A stretch of 16,702 bases of DNA from the NCBI GenBank assembly GCA_025934335.1, contig JAICYG010000049.1, positions 1 to 16,702 of the forward strand. The letters run 5' to 3'. Positions 1-6,120 of the stretch are shown piece by piece. The position numbers were made by a program, and so were the translations under genes. This DNA comes from Thermoleophilia bacterium. Lineage in GTDB: Bacteria > Actinomycetota > Thermoleophilia > Gaiellales > Gaiellaceae. Each line of letters opens with the position of its first letter. Position 1 is the first letter of the stretch. The notes under the pieces were generated by a model that was not told where the DNA came from, ran no database searches, and saw nothing but the letters and a program-made list of their open reading frames with translations.

Positions 1-567
1 GACGAAGACCGGGATGAAGAAGAGGCCCGCGACGCCGATCGGCACGTTGATGAAGAAGATCCAGTTCCAGTTGACGTGCTCGGTCAGCAGGCCGCCGACG
101 AGCGGCCCGATCGCGAGCGCCATCGCCGAGACGCCGGCCCAGATGCCGATTGCCTTGCCGCGCTCGCGCGCCGGGAAGGTCGCCGTGATGATCGAGAGCG
201 TTGCCGGGTTCATCAGGGCACCGCCGAGGCCCTGGACGACGCGGGCGCCGATCAGGAAGCCGCCGTTCGGCGCGAGGCCGCAGGCGAGACTCGCCCCGGT
301 GAAGACGGCGAGACCCGCCATGAAGACGAGCCGCCGGCCCAGGTAGTCGGCGAGCTTGCCGCCGGTGAGCATGAAGGCCGCGAAGGTGAGCGCGTAACCC
401 GCGACGACCCACTCCAGCTCCGACAACGTCATGTGCAGCGACTGCCGCATCGACGGCAGCGCGACGTTCACGACCGTGTTGTCGAGCATGATCACGAACA
501 GCCCGACCGACACGGCGGCGAGCGTCCACCACTTCTTGTTCTCCGGCGTCACGAGACGCTGCTTCAT
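1..567 (-). CDS. DHA2-family (EmrB/QacA-like) MFS multidrug exporter, N-terminal part only
   Basis: The frame is open from an ATG at 567 to the left edge, giving 189 residues of an inner-membrane proton-coupled drug exporter. The sequence shows hydrophobic helices at about residues 15-37, 52-70, 80-100, 103-130, 140-160 and 168-189. Hallmarks are the DHA motif LDNTVVNVALP (28-38, with Asp29 in the first helix), motif A GGKLADYLGRR (69-79) after helix 2, and motif C ending in GPLVGG (154-159) in helix 5. Family members have 14 helices and about 450-550 residues, so at least half is missing. The start is supported by a strong Shine-Dalgarno (GGGAGGAG, 582-575). The gene diverges from an acyl-CoA ligase operon across a tandem palindromic operator, which suggests repressor-controlled export. 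The substrate cannot be read from sequence. Confidence 0.93.
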   Translation of the reverse strand, partial: MKQRLVTPENKKWWTLAAVSVGLFVIMLDNTVVNVALPSMRQSLHMTLSELEWVVAGYALTFAAFMLTGGKLADYLGRRLVFMAGLAVFTGASLACGLAPNGGFLIGARVVQGLGGALMNPATLSIITATFPARERGKAIGIWAGVSAMALAIGPLVGGLLTEHVNWNWIFFINVPIGVAGLFFIPVFV

Positions 568-574
568 CCGACCA

Positions 575-582
575 CTCCTCCC
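575..582 (-). promoter_or_regulatory. Shine-Dalgarno of the MFS exporter
   Basis: Minus-strand GGGAGGAG lies 7 nt before the ATG at 567. It is one of only two strong ribosome-binding sites in the window, so this gene has a normal leader, unlike the many genes here that look leaderless. Confidence 0.75.
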
Positions 583-587
583 GTCAA

Positions 588-618
588 GTTAGCGCGCGCT
601 AAGTTAGCAGACGCTAAC
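588..618. promoter_or_regulatory. Tandem palindromic operator, probably TetR-family
   Basis: Two near-identical palindromes sit 15 bp apart: GTTAGC-GCGC-GCTAAG at 588-603 (core TTAGCGCGCGCTAA, 589-602, is perfect) and GTTAGC-AGAC-GCTAAC at 603-618. They share base 603. The half-site GTTAGC/GCTAAC with a 4-bp centre resembles operators of TetR/AcrR repressors that control DHA2 exporters in actinobacteria. The second palindrome covers the -35 region of the ligase gene at 645. On the minus strand, TAACTT hexamers (591-586 and 606-601) inside the repeats could serve as -10 elements for the exporter. One repressor could therefore silence both directions. No regulator gene is in the window; it may lie beyond the left edge. 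Confidence 0.75.
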
Positions 619-631
619 AGGGTGGCGACAG

Positions 632-644
632 TAGGCTTGCCCGC
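632..644 (+). promoter_or_regulatory. -10 element of the acyl-CoA ligase operon, leaderless spacing
   Basis: TAGGCT (632-637) fits the actinobacterial TANNNT -10 consensus and is followed by exactly 7 nt before the ATG at 645. This spacing puts the transcription start on the start codon. No Shine-Dalgarno is visible. The -35 region (about 609-614) falls inside the second operator palindrome. Confidence 0.55.
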
Positions 645-2516
645 ATGGCAGAGGTCGTCTGGAGACCCGACGCGGAGACGCTCGAGCACGCGAACGCCAC
701 CCGGCTCCTGCGGCGCGCCGGAGTTCCCACCTGGGAGGAGCTGCAGCGACGGTCGTGGCAGGAGCCCGCGTGGTTCTGGCCGCTCGTCGTGGAGGACCTG
801 GGGCTCGAGTTCTCGCGCCCGTGGGAGCGGGTGCTCGACGACTCGCGCGGCCCCGAGTGGACGACGTGGTTCGTCGGCGGCGAGGTGTCGATCGCCCGCA
901 ACTGCGTGCACCGCTGGGCGACGCGGCGGCCCGACAGCGTCGCCGCGGTCGGCCTCGGCGAGGACGGCGCGCGCCGCGAGCTGACGTTCGCTGAGCTCTC
1001 ACGCGACGTCACGCGGCTCGCCGAGCGGCTCGTCGAGCTCGGTGTCGAGGCGGGCGACCGGGTCGCCGTCTTCCTGCCGATGTCGCCGGAGGTGGCCGTC
1101 GCGTCGCACGCGATCGCGCACATCGGCGCGGTGCAGGTGCCGATCTTCTCCGGCTTCGCCGCGCCCGCGGTCGCGCAGCGACTCGAGGCGAGCGAGGCGA
1201 AGGTCGTGATCACCCGTCGCGAGTCGTCGCGGCGGGGGAAGCCGGTGCCGATGCTCGCGATCCTCGAGGAGGCGAAACGCACGGCAGGCTCGAGTGCCGC
1301 CGTCGTGCTCGCGCCGTTCGAGCTCGACGACTGCCCGGGCGAGCTGCCGGCGCTCGAGGTGGCGAGCGAGCATCCGTACCTCCTCACGTACACGTCCGGC
1401 ACAACGGGCACGCCGAAGGGCGTCGTGCACGTGCAGGGCGGGTTCCTCGTCGCGATCGCGCGCGAGGCGGCCTACCAGGCGGACGTGCACGAGGGGGACG
1501 TGATGCACTTCGCCACCGACATGGGCTGGATCATGGGCCCGTGGACGCTCGTCGGGGTCGGCGCGCTCGGCGGCACGATCGTCTTCGCGGAGGGCGCCCC
1601 GGACTGGCCCGCGGCGGACCGGATCTGGCGCATCGTCGAGCAGGAGCGCGTCACGTCGCTCGGGCTCTCGCCCACGCTCGTCCGCGCGCTTCGCCCGCAC
1701 GGCGACCCGACGGCGGACCTCTCGTCGCTCCGCACGTTCGTGACGACGGGGGAGCCGTGGAACCCGGAGCCCTACCGCTGGCTCTTCGAGACGATCGGCG
1801 GCTCGCGAATCCCCGTCATCAACTGCACCGGCGGCACCGAGGTCGGCGCCTGCTTCCTCTCGCCGACGCCGATCGGGCCGATCAAGGCCTGCTCGGTCGG
1901 CGGCCCCACGCTCGGCATGGCGATGGATGTGGTCGCCGACGACGGCAGCTCGCTCGTCGGCACGGGCGAGGTCGGCGAGCTCGTGTGCCGCGCGCCGTTC
2001 CCGGGGATGACGCGCGGCTTCTGGCGCGACCCGGACAAGTTCGTCGAGACGTACTGGTCGCGCCTGCCCGGCGTGTGGGTGCACGGCGACTGGGCCTCGG
2101 TCGACGAGGACGGATTCTGGTTCCTGCACGGCCGCTCCGACGACACGCTCAACATCGCCGGCAAGCGCATCGGCCCGGCCGAGCTCGAGTCTGCGGCGGT
2201 CGGGCACCCGGCGGTGCGCGAGGCCGCGGCGATCGGCGTGCCTCACGAGGTCAAGGGCGAGACGGCCTGGATCTTCTGCTGCCTGCTGCCCGGCGCGGAC
2301 CCGGCCGAGGAGGAGGTGGCGGCGCATGTGGGCAACGTGCTCGGGAAAGCGTTCAGGCCGGAGCGCGTCTTCTTCGTCGACGCGCTGCCGAAGACGCGCT
2401 CGGCGAAGATCGTGCGCCGGGCAGTGCGGGCGAAGGTGCTCGGCACGGACCCCGGCGACCTGTCGTCGCTCGAGAACCCCGAGGCCCTCGACGCGATCGG
2501 AGCCGCGGTTGCCTGA
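645..2516 (+). CDS. Acetyl-CoA synthetase-like AMP-forming acyl-CoA ligase
   Basis: The 623-residue product belongs to the ANL superfamily. It would activate a carboxylic acid with ATP to an acyl-adenylate and then to acyl-CoA in the cytosol. An N-terminal region like that of acetyl-CoA synthetases (about 5-90) precedes the adenylation domain. The phosphate-binding loop is YTSGTTGTPKG (249-259). TTGEPWNPE and NCTGGTE mark the acyl and nucleotide pocket, and HGDW plus GRSDDTLNIAGKRIGPAELE the hinge. PKTRSAKIVRR carries the catalytic Lys at about 587, with Ala where acetyl-CoA synthetases usually have Gly. Length is close to the Acs norm. It is the first gene of a four-gene operon and overlaps the next by 8 nt. 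The substrate is not determined; a short-chain or acetate-like acid is plausible, but fatty or aromatic acids are not excluded. Confidence 0.92.
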   Translation: MAEVVWRPDAETLEHANATRLLRRAGVPTWEELQRRSWQEPAWFWPLVVEDLGLEFSRPWERVLDDSRGPEWTTWFVGGEVSIARNCVHRWATRRPDSVAAVGLGEDGARRELTFAELSRDVTRLAERLVELGVEAGDRVAVFLPMSPEVAVASHAIAHIGAVQVPIFSGFAAPAVAQRLEASEAKVVITRRESSRRGKPVPMLAILEEAKRTAGSSAAVVLAPFELDDCPGELPALEVASEHPYLLTYTSGTTGTPKGVVHVQGGFLVAIAREAAYQADVHEGDVMHFATDMGWIMGPWTLVGVGALGGTIVFAEGAPDWPAADRIWRIVEQERVTSLGLSPTLVRALRPHGDPTADLSSLRTFVTTGEPWNPEPYRWLFETIGGSRIPVINCTGGTEVGACFLSPTPIGPIKACSVGGPTLGMAMDVVADDGSSLVGTGEVGELVCRAPFPGMTRGFWRDPDKFVETYWSRLPGVWVHGDWASVDEDGFWFLHGRSDDTLNIAGKRIGPAELESAAVGHPAVREAAAIGVPHEVKGETAWIFCCLLPGADPAEEEVAAHVGNVLGKAFRPERVFFVDALPKTRSAKIVRRAVRAKVLGTDPGDLSSLENPEALDAIGAAVA

Positions 2517-3213
2517 AGGGACAGCCGTCGTCACCGGCGGCGGCCGCGGCATCGGCGCGTCGATCGCCCGCGCGCTCGCGGGCGACGGCTGGTCGCTCGT
2601 CGTCACGGCGCGCTCGCGCGACCAGATCGACGCCGTCGCGGAGGAAACCGGCGGCCGGGCCGTCCAGATGGACGTCTCGGACAGCGACTCCGTCGAGCAG
2701 GGGTTCGACGAGATCGGCCGAGTCGACCTGCTCGTCGCGAACGCGGGCATCGGCAGCCACGACGACAGCGACTGGTGGCGGACGTTCGAGGTGAACGTGC
2801 TCGGCGTCCACCTGACCTGCGAAGCCGCGCTCGCGCGAGGCGCCTCGCGGATCGTGATCACCGGCAGCGGCGCGTCGTACCTGCCCGGAGCTTCGGCGAC
2901 GGCGTATCCCGCGTCGAAGGCTGCGGTCTGCCGGTATGCCGAGACACTGAACAACAGGCTGAGGGACGTGCCCGTGTTCGTGTTCAGCCCCGGGCTCGTC
3001 CGGACGAAGATGACCGTGGGGCACCTGCCGGAGGACGCCCCGTGGACGCCGCCCGAACTCGCGCCGAAGCTCGTGCGGAAGCTCGCGACCGGACGCTACG
3101 ACGCGCTCGCCGGCCGCTACATCCACGCCGAGCACGACGACGTCGACGACCTGCTCGCGCGGATCGACGACATCCGCGAGCGCGACCTGAATGCGATCCG
3201 CCTGCGCCGGTGA
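2509..3213 (+). CDS. Short-chain dehydrogenase/reductase (SDR)
   Basis: The 234-residue classical SDR is a Rossmann-fold NAD(P)(H)-dependent oxidoreductase. Visible signatures are the cofactor motif TGGGRGIG (9-16), the NAG stabilising motif (78-80), Asn96, the catalytic Ser120 (ITGSGAS), and Tyr133 and Lys137 in YPASK. The Ser-to-Tyr spacing of 13 is canonical. Position 35 (TARSR) carries arginines after the second strand, which is compatible with NADP(H) preference (inference). The start is taken as the TTG at 2509, which begins the protein four residues before the cofactor strand and overlaps the ligase stop by 8 nt, implying translational coupling. An earlier in-frame ATG at 2326 would add 61 residues read out of frame through the ligase gene and is unlikely. 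It would oxidise or reduce a hydroxyl/keto group; the substrate is unknown. Confidence 0.9.
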   Translation: MPEGTAVVTGGGRGIGASIARALAGDGWSLVVTARSRDQIDAVAEETGGRAVQMDVSDSDSVEQGFDEIGRVDLLVANAGIGSHDDSDWWRTFEVNVLGVHLTCEAALARGASRIVITGSGASYLPGASATAYPASKAAVCRYAETLNNRLRDVPVFVFSPGLVRTKMTVGHLPEDAPWTPPELAPKLVRKLATGRYDALAGRYIHAEHDDVDDLLARIDDIRERDLNAIRLRR

Positions 3214-3773
3214 AGACACTCGTCTGCTTCGGCGACTCCAACACGTGGGGCTACGTCCCCGGCTCGAACGGCAGGCGGCTCCCACGCGAGCACCGCTGGC
3301 CGGTGCGGCTGCAGGCGGCGCTCGGCGAGGAGTGGGAGGTGATCGCCGAGGGCCTGAACGGCCGCACCGCGACCGTCGAGCGGCCGGACTCGGAGGGGCG
3401 GAACGGCCTCCCGTACCTCCTGCCGTGCCTGCACTCGCACGCGCCGGTCGACCTCGTCGCCATCTTCCTCGGCACGAACGACGTCAACTTCGTCGACGAC
3501 GACCGGGTCGCGCGCTGCGTCGCGCGGCTCGTCCGCGTCGTCCGCGGGTCGGAGGCGGGACCGAGCGGGAGGGCACCCGACGTGCTCGTCGTCTGCCCGC
3601 CGCCGTTCGACGGGCACGCGCTCGGCCCGTCGTTCGCGGCCGAGCTCGACTGCGAGCTGCTCGATCTGGACGGCGTCGCGTCCTACGACGTCGTCGGCGA
3701 CGACGTCGAGCATCTCGACGAGGCGGGTCACGCCGCCGTCGCCGCGGCCGTCGCGGCGCGCATCCGCGCGTGA
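3210..3773 (+). CDS. SGNH/GDSL-family hydrolase (MsAcT-like arylesterase/acyltransferase)
   Basis: The 187-residue SGNH hydrolase has all catalytic blocks: block I FGDSNTWGY with nucleophile Ser10, the block II region EGLNGRTA around residues 48-54, block III GTND (88-91) with oxyanion Asn90, and block V DVEHLDEAGH with Asp165 and His168. The layout of CFGDS-TWG, E-GL--RT, YLP-CL--H and LGTND matches the Mycobacterium smegmatis acyltransferase/arylesterase MsAcT, which is about 216 residues long. That enzyme hydrolyses or transfers small acyl esters, so an esterase, thioesterase or acyltransferase activity is likely. No signal peptide is seen, so it is cytosolic. The GTG start overlaps the SDR stop by 4 nt (GTGA), a classic coupled arrangement. 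Confidence 0.9.
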   Translation: MKTLVCFGDSNTWGYVPGSNGRRLPREHRWPVRLQAALGEEWEVIAEGLNGRTATVERPDSEGRNGLPYLLPCLHSHAPVDLVAIFLGTNDVNFVDDDRVARCVARLVRVVRGSEAGPSGRAPDVLVVCPPPFDGHALGPSFAAELDCELLDLDGVASYDVVGDDVEHLDEAGHAAVAAAVAARIRA

Positions 3774-4447
3774 GGCGGTTTGCCACCCGCAAGCGGATCA
3801 GCCTCTCCGACACCGACGCAACCGGCCGGTTTCGGCTCGATGCGATCGCACGGCACCTGCAGGATGCGGCGTCGGAGGACTGGCTGGACGCCGGCTTCGA
3901 CCACGACTCGCACGTCTGGGTCGTGCGGCGGACGGAGCTCGAGGTGCGCGAGCCGTTCCGGCCGGAGGACGAGATCGAGCTCCGGACGTGGTGCAGCGGC
4001 GTCGCGGGCTCGGCCGCGGCGCGGCGCTACTCGATCGCGGGCGCGGCCGGCGGCCTCGTCGAGGCCGAGAGCATCTGGATCCATCTCGGCCAGGACCTGC
4101 GACCGAAGCGCCTCGACGAGCGGTTTCTCGCGATCTACGGCATCTCGGCCGAGGGACGCCGTGCGCCGACCCGCTTCACTCTGCCGGCGCCGGACGGCCT
4201 CGCCGGCGAGCGGTGGCGGTTCCGCCCGACGGACGTCGACCGGCTCGGCCACGTGAACAACGCCGCCTACTGGGTACCGCTCGAGGACTGCTGGGCCGGC
4301 CGGCTCGAGCCGCCGCTACACGCGATCCTCGAGTACCGGCAGCCCGTCGACCTCGGCGACGCGGTCGAGCTCGTGGCGACGGACGACGTCGCCTGGCTCG
4401 TCGCCGGCGGCGAGGTGCGGGCCGCGGCGCGTCACGCGACGCCGTAG
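3770..4447 (+). CDS. Acyl-ACP thioesterase (double hotdog)
   Basis: The 225-residue protein consists of two tandem hotdog folds, as in bacterial acyl-ACP thioesterases of the FatA/FatB superfamily, which release fatty acids from acyl carrier protein. The first repeat contains SLSDTDATGRFRLDAIARHL (11-30) and the second DVDRLGHVNNAAYW (155-168). The second segment carries the Asp, His161 and Asn163/Asn164 typical of the catalytic hotdog. It starts with GTG overlapping the previous stop by 4 nt (GTGA) and is the last gene of the operon. The operon therefore pairs release of an acyl chain (this gene) with its reactivation to CoA (first gene). The 3' end overlaps the convergent CitE-like gene by 16 nt. 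Acyl chain length cannot be inferred. Confidence 0.87.
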   Translation: MRRFATRKRISLSDTDATGRFRLDAIARHLQDAASEDWLDAGFDHDSHVWVVRRTELEVREPFRPEDEIELRTWCSGVAGSAAARRYSIAGAAGGLVEAESIWIHLGQDLRPKRLDERFLAIYGISAEGRRAPTRFTLPAPDGLAGERWRFRPTDVDRLGHVNNAAYWVPLEDCWAGRLEPPLHAILEYRQPVDLGDAVELVATDDVAWLVAGGEVRAAARHATP

Positions 4448-5211
4448 GCGTCGGCGAGCGCGACCGTCGTCCGGGCCGCGCCGAGCAGCGCGGCGTCCAC
4501 GAACAGCTCGCCGACCATGCCGACACCGTCCTGCGCCACGGTCTCGAGGACGGCCCGCGCCTCGTCGACCTCGGCCGTGTTCGGCAGGTAGGCCTGCTCG
4601 ATCGGCTCGAGCTGGTCGGGGTGGATCGCGGCGCGGCCGAGGTGCCCGAGCTGCCGGCCGCGGCGGCACGAGCGGCGCAGGCCCTCGAGGTCGCGAACGC
4701 GCATGTACACCGCCTGCGGCGGCCGTGGCAAGCCGGCCGCGACCGCCGCGTTGACGATTCGCGACCGGTGCCAGTCGAGTCCCTCCTCGACGGCGCCGAG
4801 CTGCGAGCGGAGATCCTCCTCGCCGAGCGAGATGCCGCGGACACCCGGGTGCGATGCGATCTCGAGCGCCGCCTCGACACCGCGCGCGCTCTCGATCATC
4901 GCGTGCACAGGGAAGCCGCCGGGAACGTCCTCGGGGCGCTCGACCTTCGGCACCACGACTCCCGTGAGCGGCAGCGCGGCGACCGTCTCGAGGTCGGCGT
5001 CGTCGCCTCGGTTCACGCGGACGTAGACCGGCCGCTCGCGTCCGCCGCCGAGCAGCTCGCCGAGCCGCTCCCTCGCCTCGCGCTTCGCGGGTGCCGGCAC
5101 GCCGTCCTCGAGGTCGACGATCACCACGTGCGCACGCGAGGCAATGGCCTTCTCGACGCGGTCCGGCCGGTGCGCCGGCACGAAGAGCCACGTCAGCGGC
5201 GGCGCCTCCAC
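4432..5211 (-). CDS. HpcH/HpaI aldolase / citrate lyase beta-subunit (CitE)-like protein
   Basis: The 259-residue protein is of the CitE-like branch of the HpcH/HpaI TIM-barrel family. These are Mg2+-dependent enzymes that cleave or form 3-hydroxyacyl-CoA bonds, such as malyl-CoA or citramalyl-CoA lyases and malyl-CoA thioesterases. Visible hallmarks are the opening LFVPAHRPDRVEKA (9-22), DLEDGV (33-38), YVRVN (63-67), VVVPKVE (85-91), MIESARGVE (105-113, with metal-ligand Glu107), LGEEDL (129-134) and GRAAIHPDQ near the C-terminus. There is no partner citrate lyase alpha or gamma gene, so it is a stand-alone CitE-like enzyme, not part of citrate lyase. The GTG start lies 4 nt after the upstream hotdog gene's stop, so the two form an operon. 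The substrate is inferred only to be an acyl-CoA. Confidence 0.87.
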   Translation of the reverse strand: MEAPPLTWLFVPAHRPDRVEKAIASRAHVVIVDLEDGVPAPAKREARERLGELLGGGRERPVYVRVNRGDDADLETVAALPLTGVVVPKVERPEDVPGGFPVHAMIESARGVEAALEIASHPGVRGISLGEEDLRSQLGAVEEGLDWHRSRIVNAAVAAGLPRPPQAVYMRVRDLEGLRRSCRRGRQLGHLGRAAIHPDQLEPIEQAYLPNTAEVDEARAVLETVAQDGVGMVGELFVDAALLGAARTTVALADAYGVA

Positions 5212-5215
5212 GGGG

Positions 5216-5872
5216 CTACGCGCGCGGCTCGATCCAGAGAGCGCGCGCGAGGCCGAGCAGCTCGCCCGACGCCGTGAAGAGCGCGGTCAGCGCGCCGTGC
5301 TTGCGGCCGTCGCTCCCGAGGTGGCGCGCGACGACCACGCACTCCTCGCCCGCCTCGGGCACACGATCGATACGCGCGGTCAGCTGCCCGAGCACGACCG
5401 TGCCGCGGCCGGGGATGCCGGTCGCGTAGGCGCCGGGGCAGTCGAGAGCCGCCCACACGAACTCCGGCCCGACGGTGTCGTCGCGCACGACCCACGGCGC
5501 GGCGTAGAGCGGCCGGTCGGCGACCGGGCCGGCGTGGATGTGCAGCCCGTCGGGCCCGCGTGCGTGGCCGCAGACGAAGCAGTTCGGGAACGGCGAGTCG
5601 AGGTCGGGGCTCGCCGCGGCGGCCGCGTCGCCGAACGAGACGTGGTCGGGAGCGCCGACCCCCAGCTCTGCCTCGCGCACCTCGGCGACGACTGCGCCGC
5701 CGGCGAGCACGCGGCCGCCCTCGAGCTCGAGCGGCGTCTCGAGCGGCGGCGGCAGGCGGAGCGTCACCTGGACGACCTCGCCGCCGTGCGCGAGCGCGAA
5801 CAGCCCGCTCGAGTAGCCACCGTTCCCCGACTCGTCGGGGCCGCGATACCGGCGCTCGATCTCGATGGCCAT
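5216..5872 (-). CDS. Hotdog-fold thioesterase-like protein with CxxC motif
   Basis: The 218-residue protein has a PFPNCFVCG stretch (94-102; Cys98 and Cys101 form CxxC) followed by a region ending in WAALDCPGAYA (140-150). This is the layout of a widespread family of uncharacterised actinobacterial PaaI/thioesterase-superfamily proteins, often annotated only as hypothetical or thioesterase family. The C-terminal half (about 120-216) fits a hotdog domain. The N-terminal half has short beta-like strands such as VVQVTLRL. No transmembrane segment is seen. The ATG at 5872 is the far end of a perfect 17-bp palindrome that also contains the start of the divergent small membrane gene. Its operon mate is a CitE-like acyl-CoA lyase, which supports an acyl-CoA hydrolase role, but this is inference. 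The CxxC could bind metal or be redox-active. Confidence 0.75.
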   Translation of the reverse strand: MAIEIERRYRGPDESGNGGYSSGLFALAHGGEVVQVTLRLPPPLETPLELEGGRVLAGGAVVAEVREAELGVGAPDHVSFGDAAAAASPDLDSPFPNCFVCGHARGPDGLHIHAGPVADRPLYAAPWVVRDDTVGPEFVWAALDCPGAYATGIPGRGTVVLGQLTARIDRVPEAGEECVVVARHLGSDGRKHGALTALFTASGELLGLARALWIEPRA

Positions 5873-5886
5873 ACTGGGCCAGTATG
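5870..5886. promoter_or_regulatory. Perfect 17-bp palindrome joining two divergent start codons
   Basis: CATACTGG-G-CCAGTATG is a perfect palindrome around base 5878. Its last three bases are the ATG (5884-5886) of the plus-strand small membrane gene, and its first three are the complement of the ATG (5872-5870) of the minus-strand hotdog gene. Each arm also reads CATACT, which differs from the strong -10 sequence TATACT only at its first base, placed 8 nt before the opposite start codon. It could thus be a symmetric bidirectional leaderless promoter, an operator, or both. An in-frame ATG at 5905 could be used instead on the plus strand. Confidence 0.6.
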
Positions 5887-6120
5887 CGGGCGACGCCGTT
5901 ACGGATGTGGCTGATAGCGATTCTCGTCGTCGCGGCGATCGTGAGCGTCGTCGCGAACAAGACCGATTCCGCGTTCCTCGGCTGGCTCGGCTTCGCCGTC
6001 TTCCTCTGCGCGGTCGTCGTCTATGCGCGGTGGCGGCGGGCGGCGCTCGCAGAGCGCCGTGCTAGAGTTTTCGACCGAGAGTCGAAAACCGTTGAGGATC
6101 GCACTCGCCCAGATCGATAG
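5884..6120 (+). CDS. Small two-helix membrane protein of unknown function
   Basis: The 78-residue protein has two predicted transmembrane segments (about residues 8-25, MWLIAILVVAAIVSVVA, and 32-50, FLGWLGFAVFLCAVVVY). A highly charged cytoplasmic tail of Arg, Glu and Asp follows. I do not recognise a named family. GC-rich third positions hold through both helices but drop in the tail, where the sequence also carries the nadE start region and a perfect inverted repeat. The gene overlaps nadE by 29 nt when nadE starts at the TTG at 6092. The ATG at 5884 is part of the palindrome shared with the divergent gene; an ATG at 5905 (MWLIA...) would give a 71-residue version that still contains both helices. 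Confidence 0.65.
   Translation: MRATPLRMWLIAILVVAAIVSVVANKTDSAFLGWLGFAVFLCAVVVYARWRRAALAERRARVFDRESKTVEDRTRPDR
6067..6089. promoter_or_regulatory. Perfect 9-bp inverted repeat in front of nadE
   Basis: GTTTTCGAC (6067-6075) and GTCGAAAAC (6081-6089) are perfectly complementary around a 5-nt loop, CGAGA, and end 2 nt before the TTG start of nadE. TAGAGT (6063-6068), a TANNNT-type -10, overlaps its left arm. As DNA it sits where a repressor operator would be. As RNA it would be a hairpin showing the purine-rich GAGAG at its loop. A second repeat, GGCGCTC-GCA-GAGCGCC (6042-6058), lies just upstream. Neither is followed by a T-run, so they are not intrinsic terminators. The regulator is unknown. 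Confidence 0.45.

Noticed and set aside
999..2954. A 651-codon open frame on the minus strand antisense to the ligase and SDR genes
   Set aside because: It is a compositional shadow of GC-rich coding DNA: the product is Arg/Asp/Glu-rich with no domain, while the plus-strand frames have complete enzyme signatures.
4432..4447. Possible frameshift or misassembly at the overlapping 3' ends of the acyl-ACP thioesterase and CitE-like genes
   Set aside because: Both proteins have normal family length and intact C-termini. A 16-nt convergent overlap is credible in this compact genome, which also shows a 4-nt convergent overlap at 7801-7804.
6042..6089. Intrinsic terminator before nadE
   Set aside because: The hairpins are good but no T-run follows either one, and both lie within overlapping coding sequence upstream of a gene that must be transcribed.
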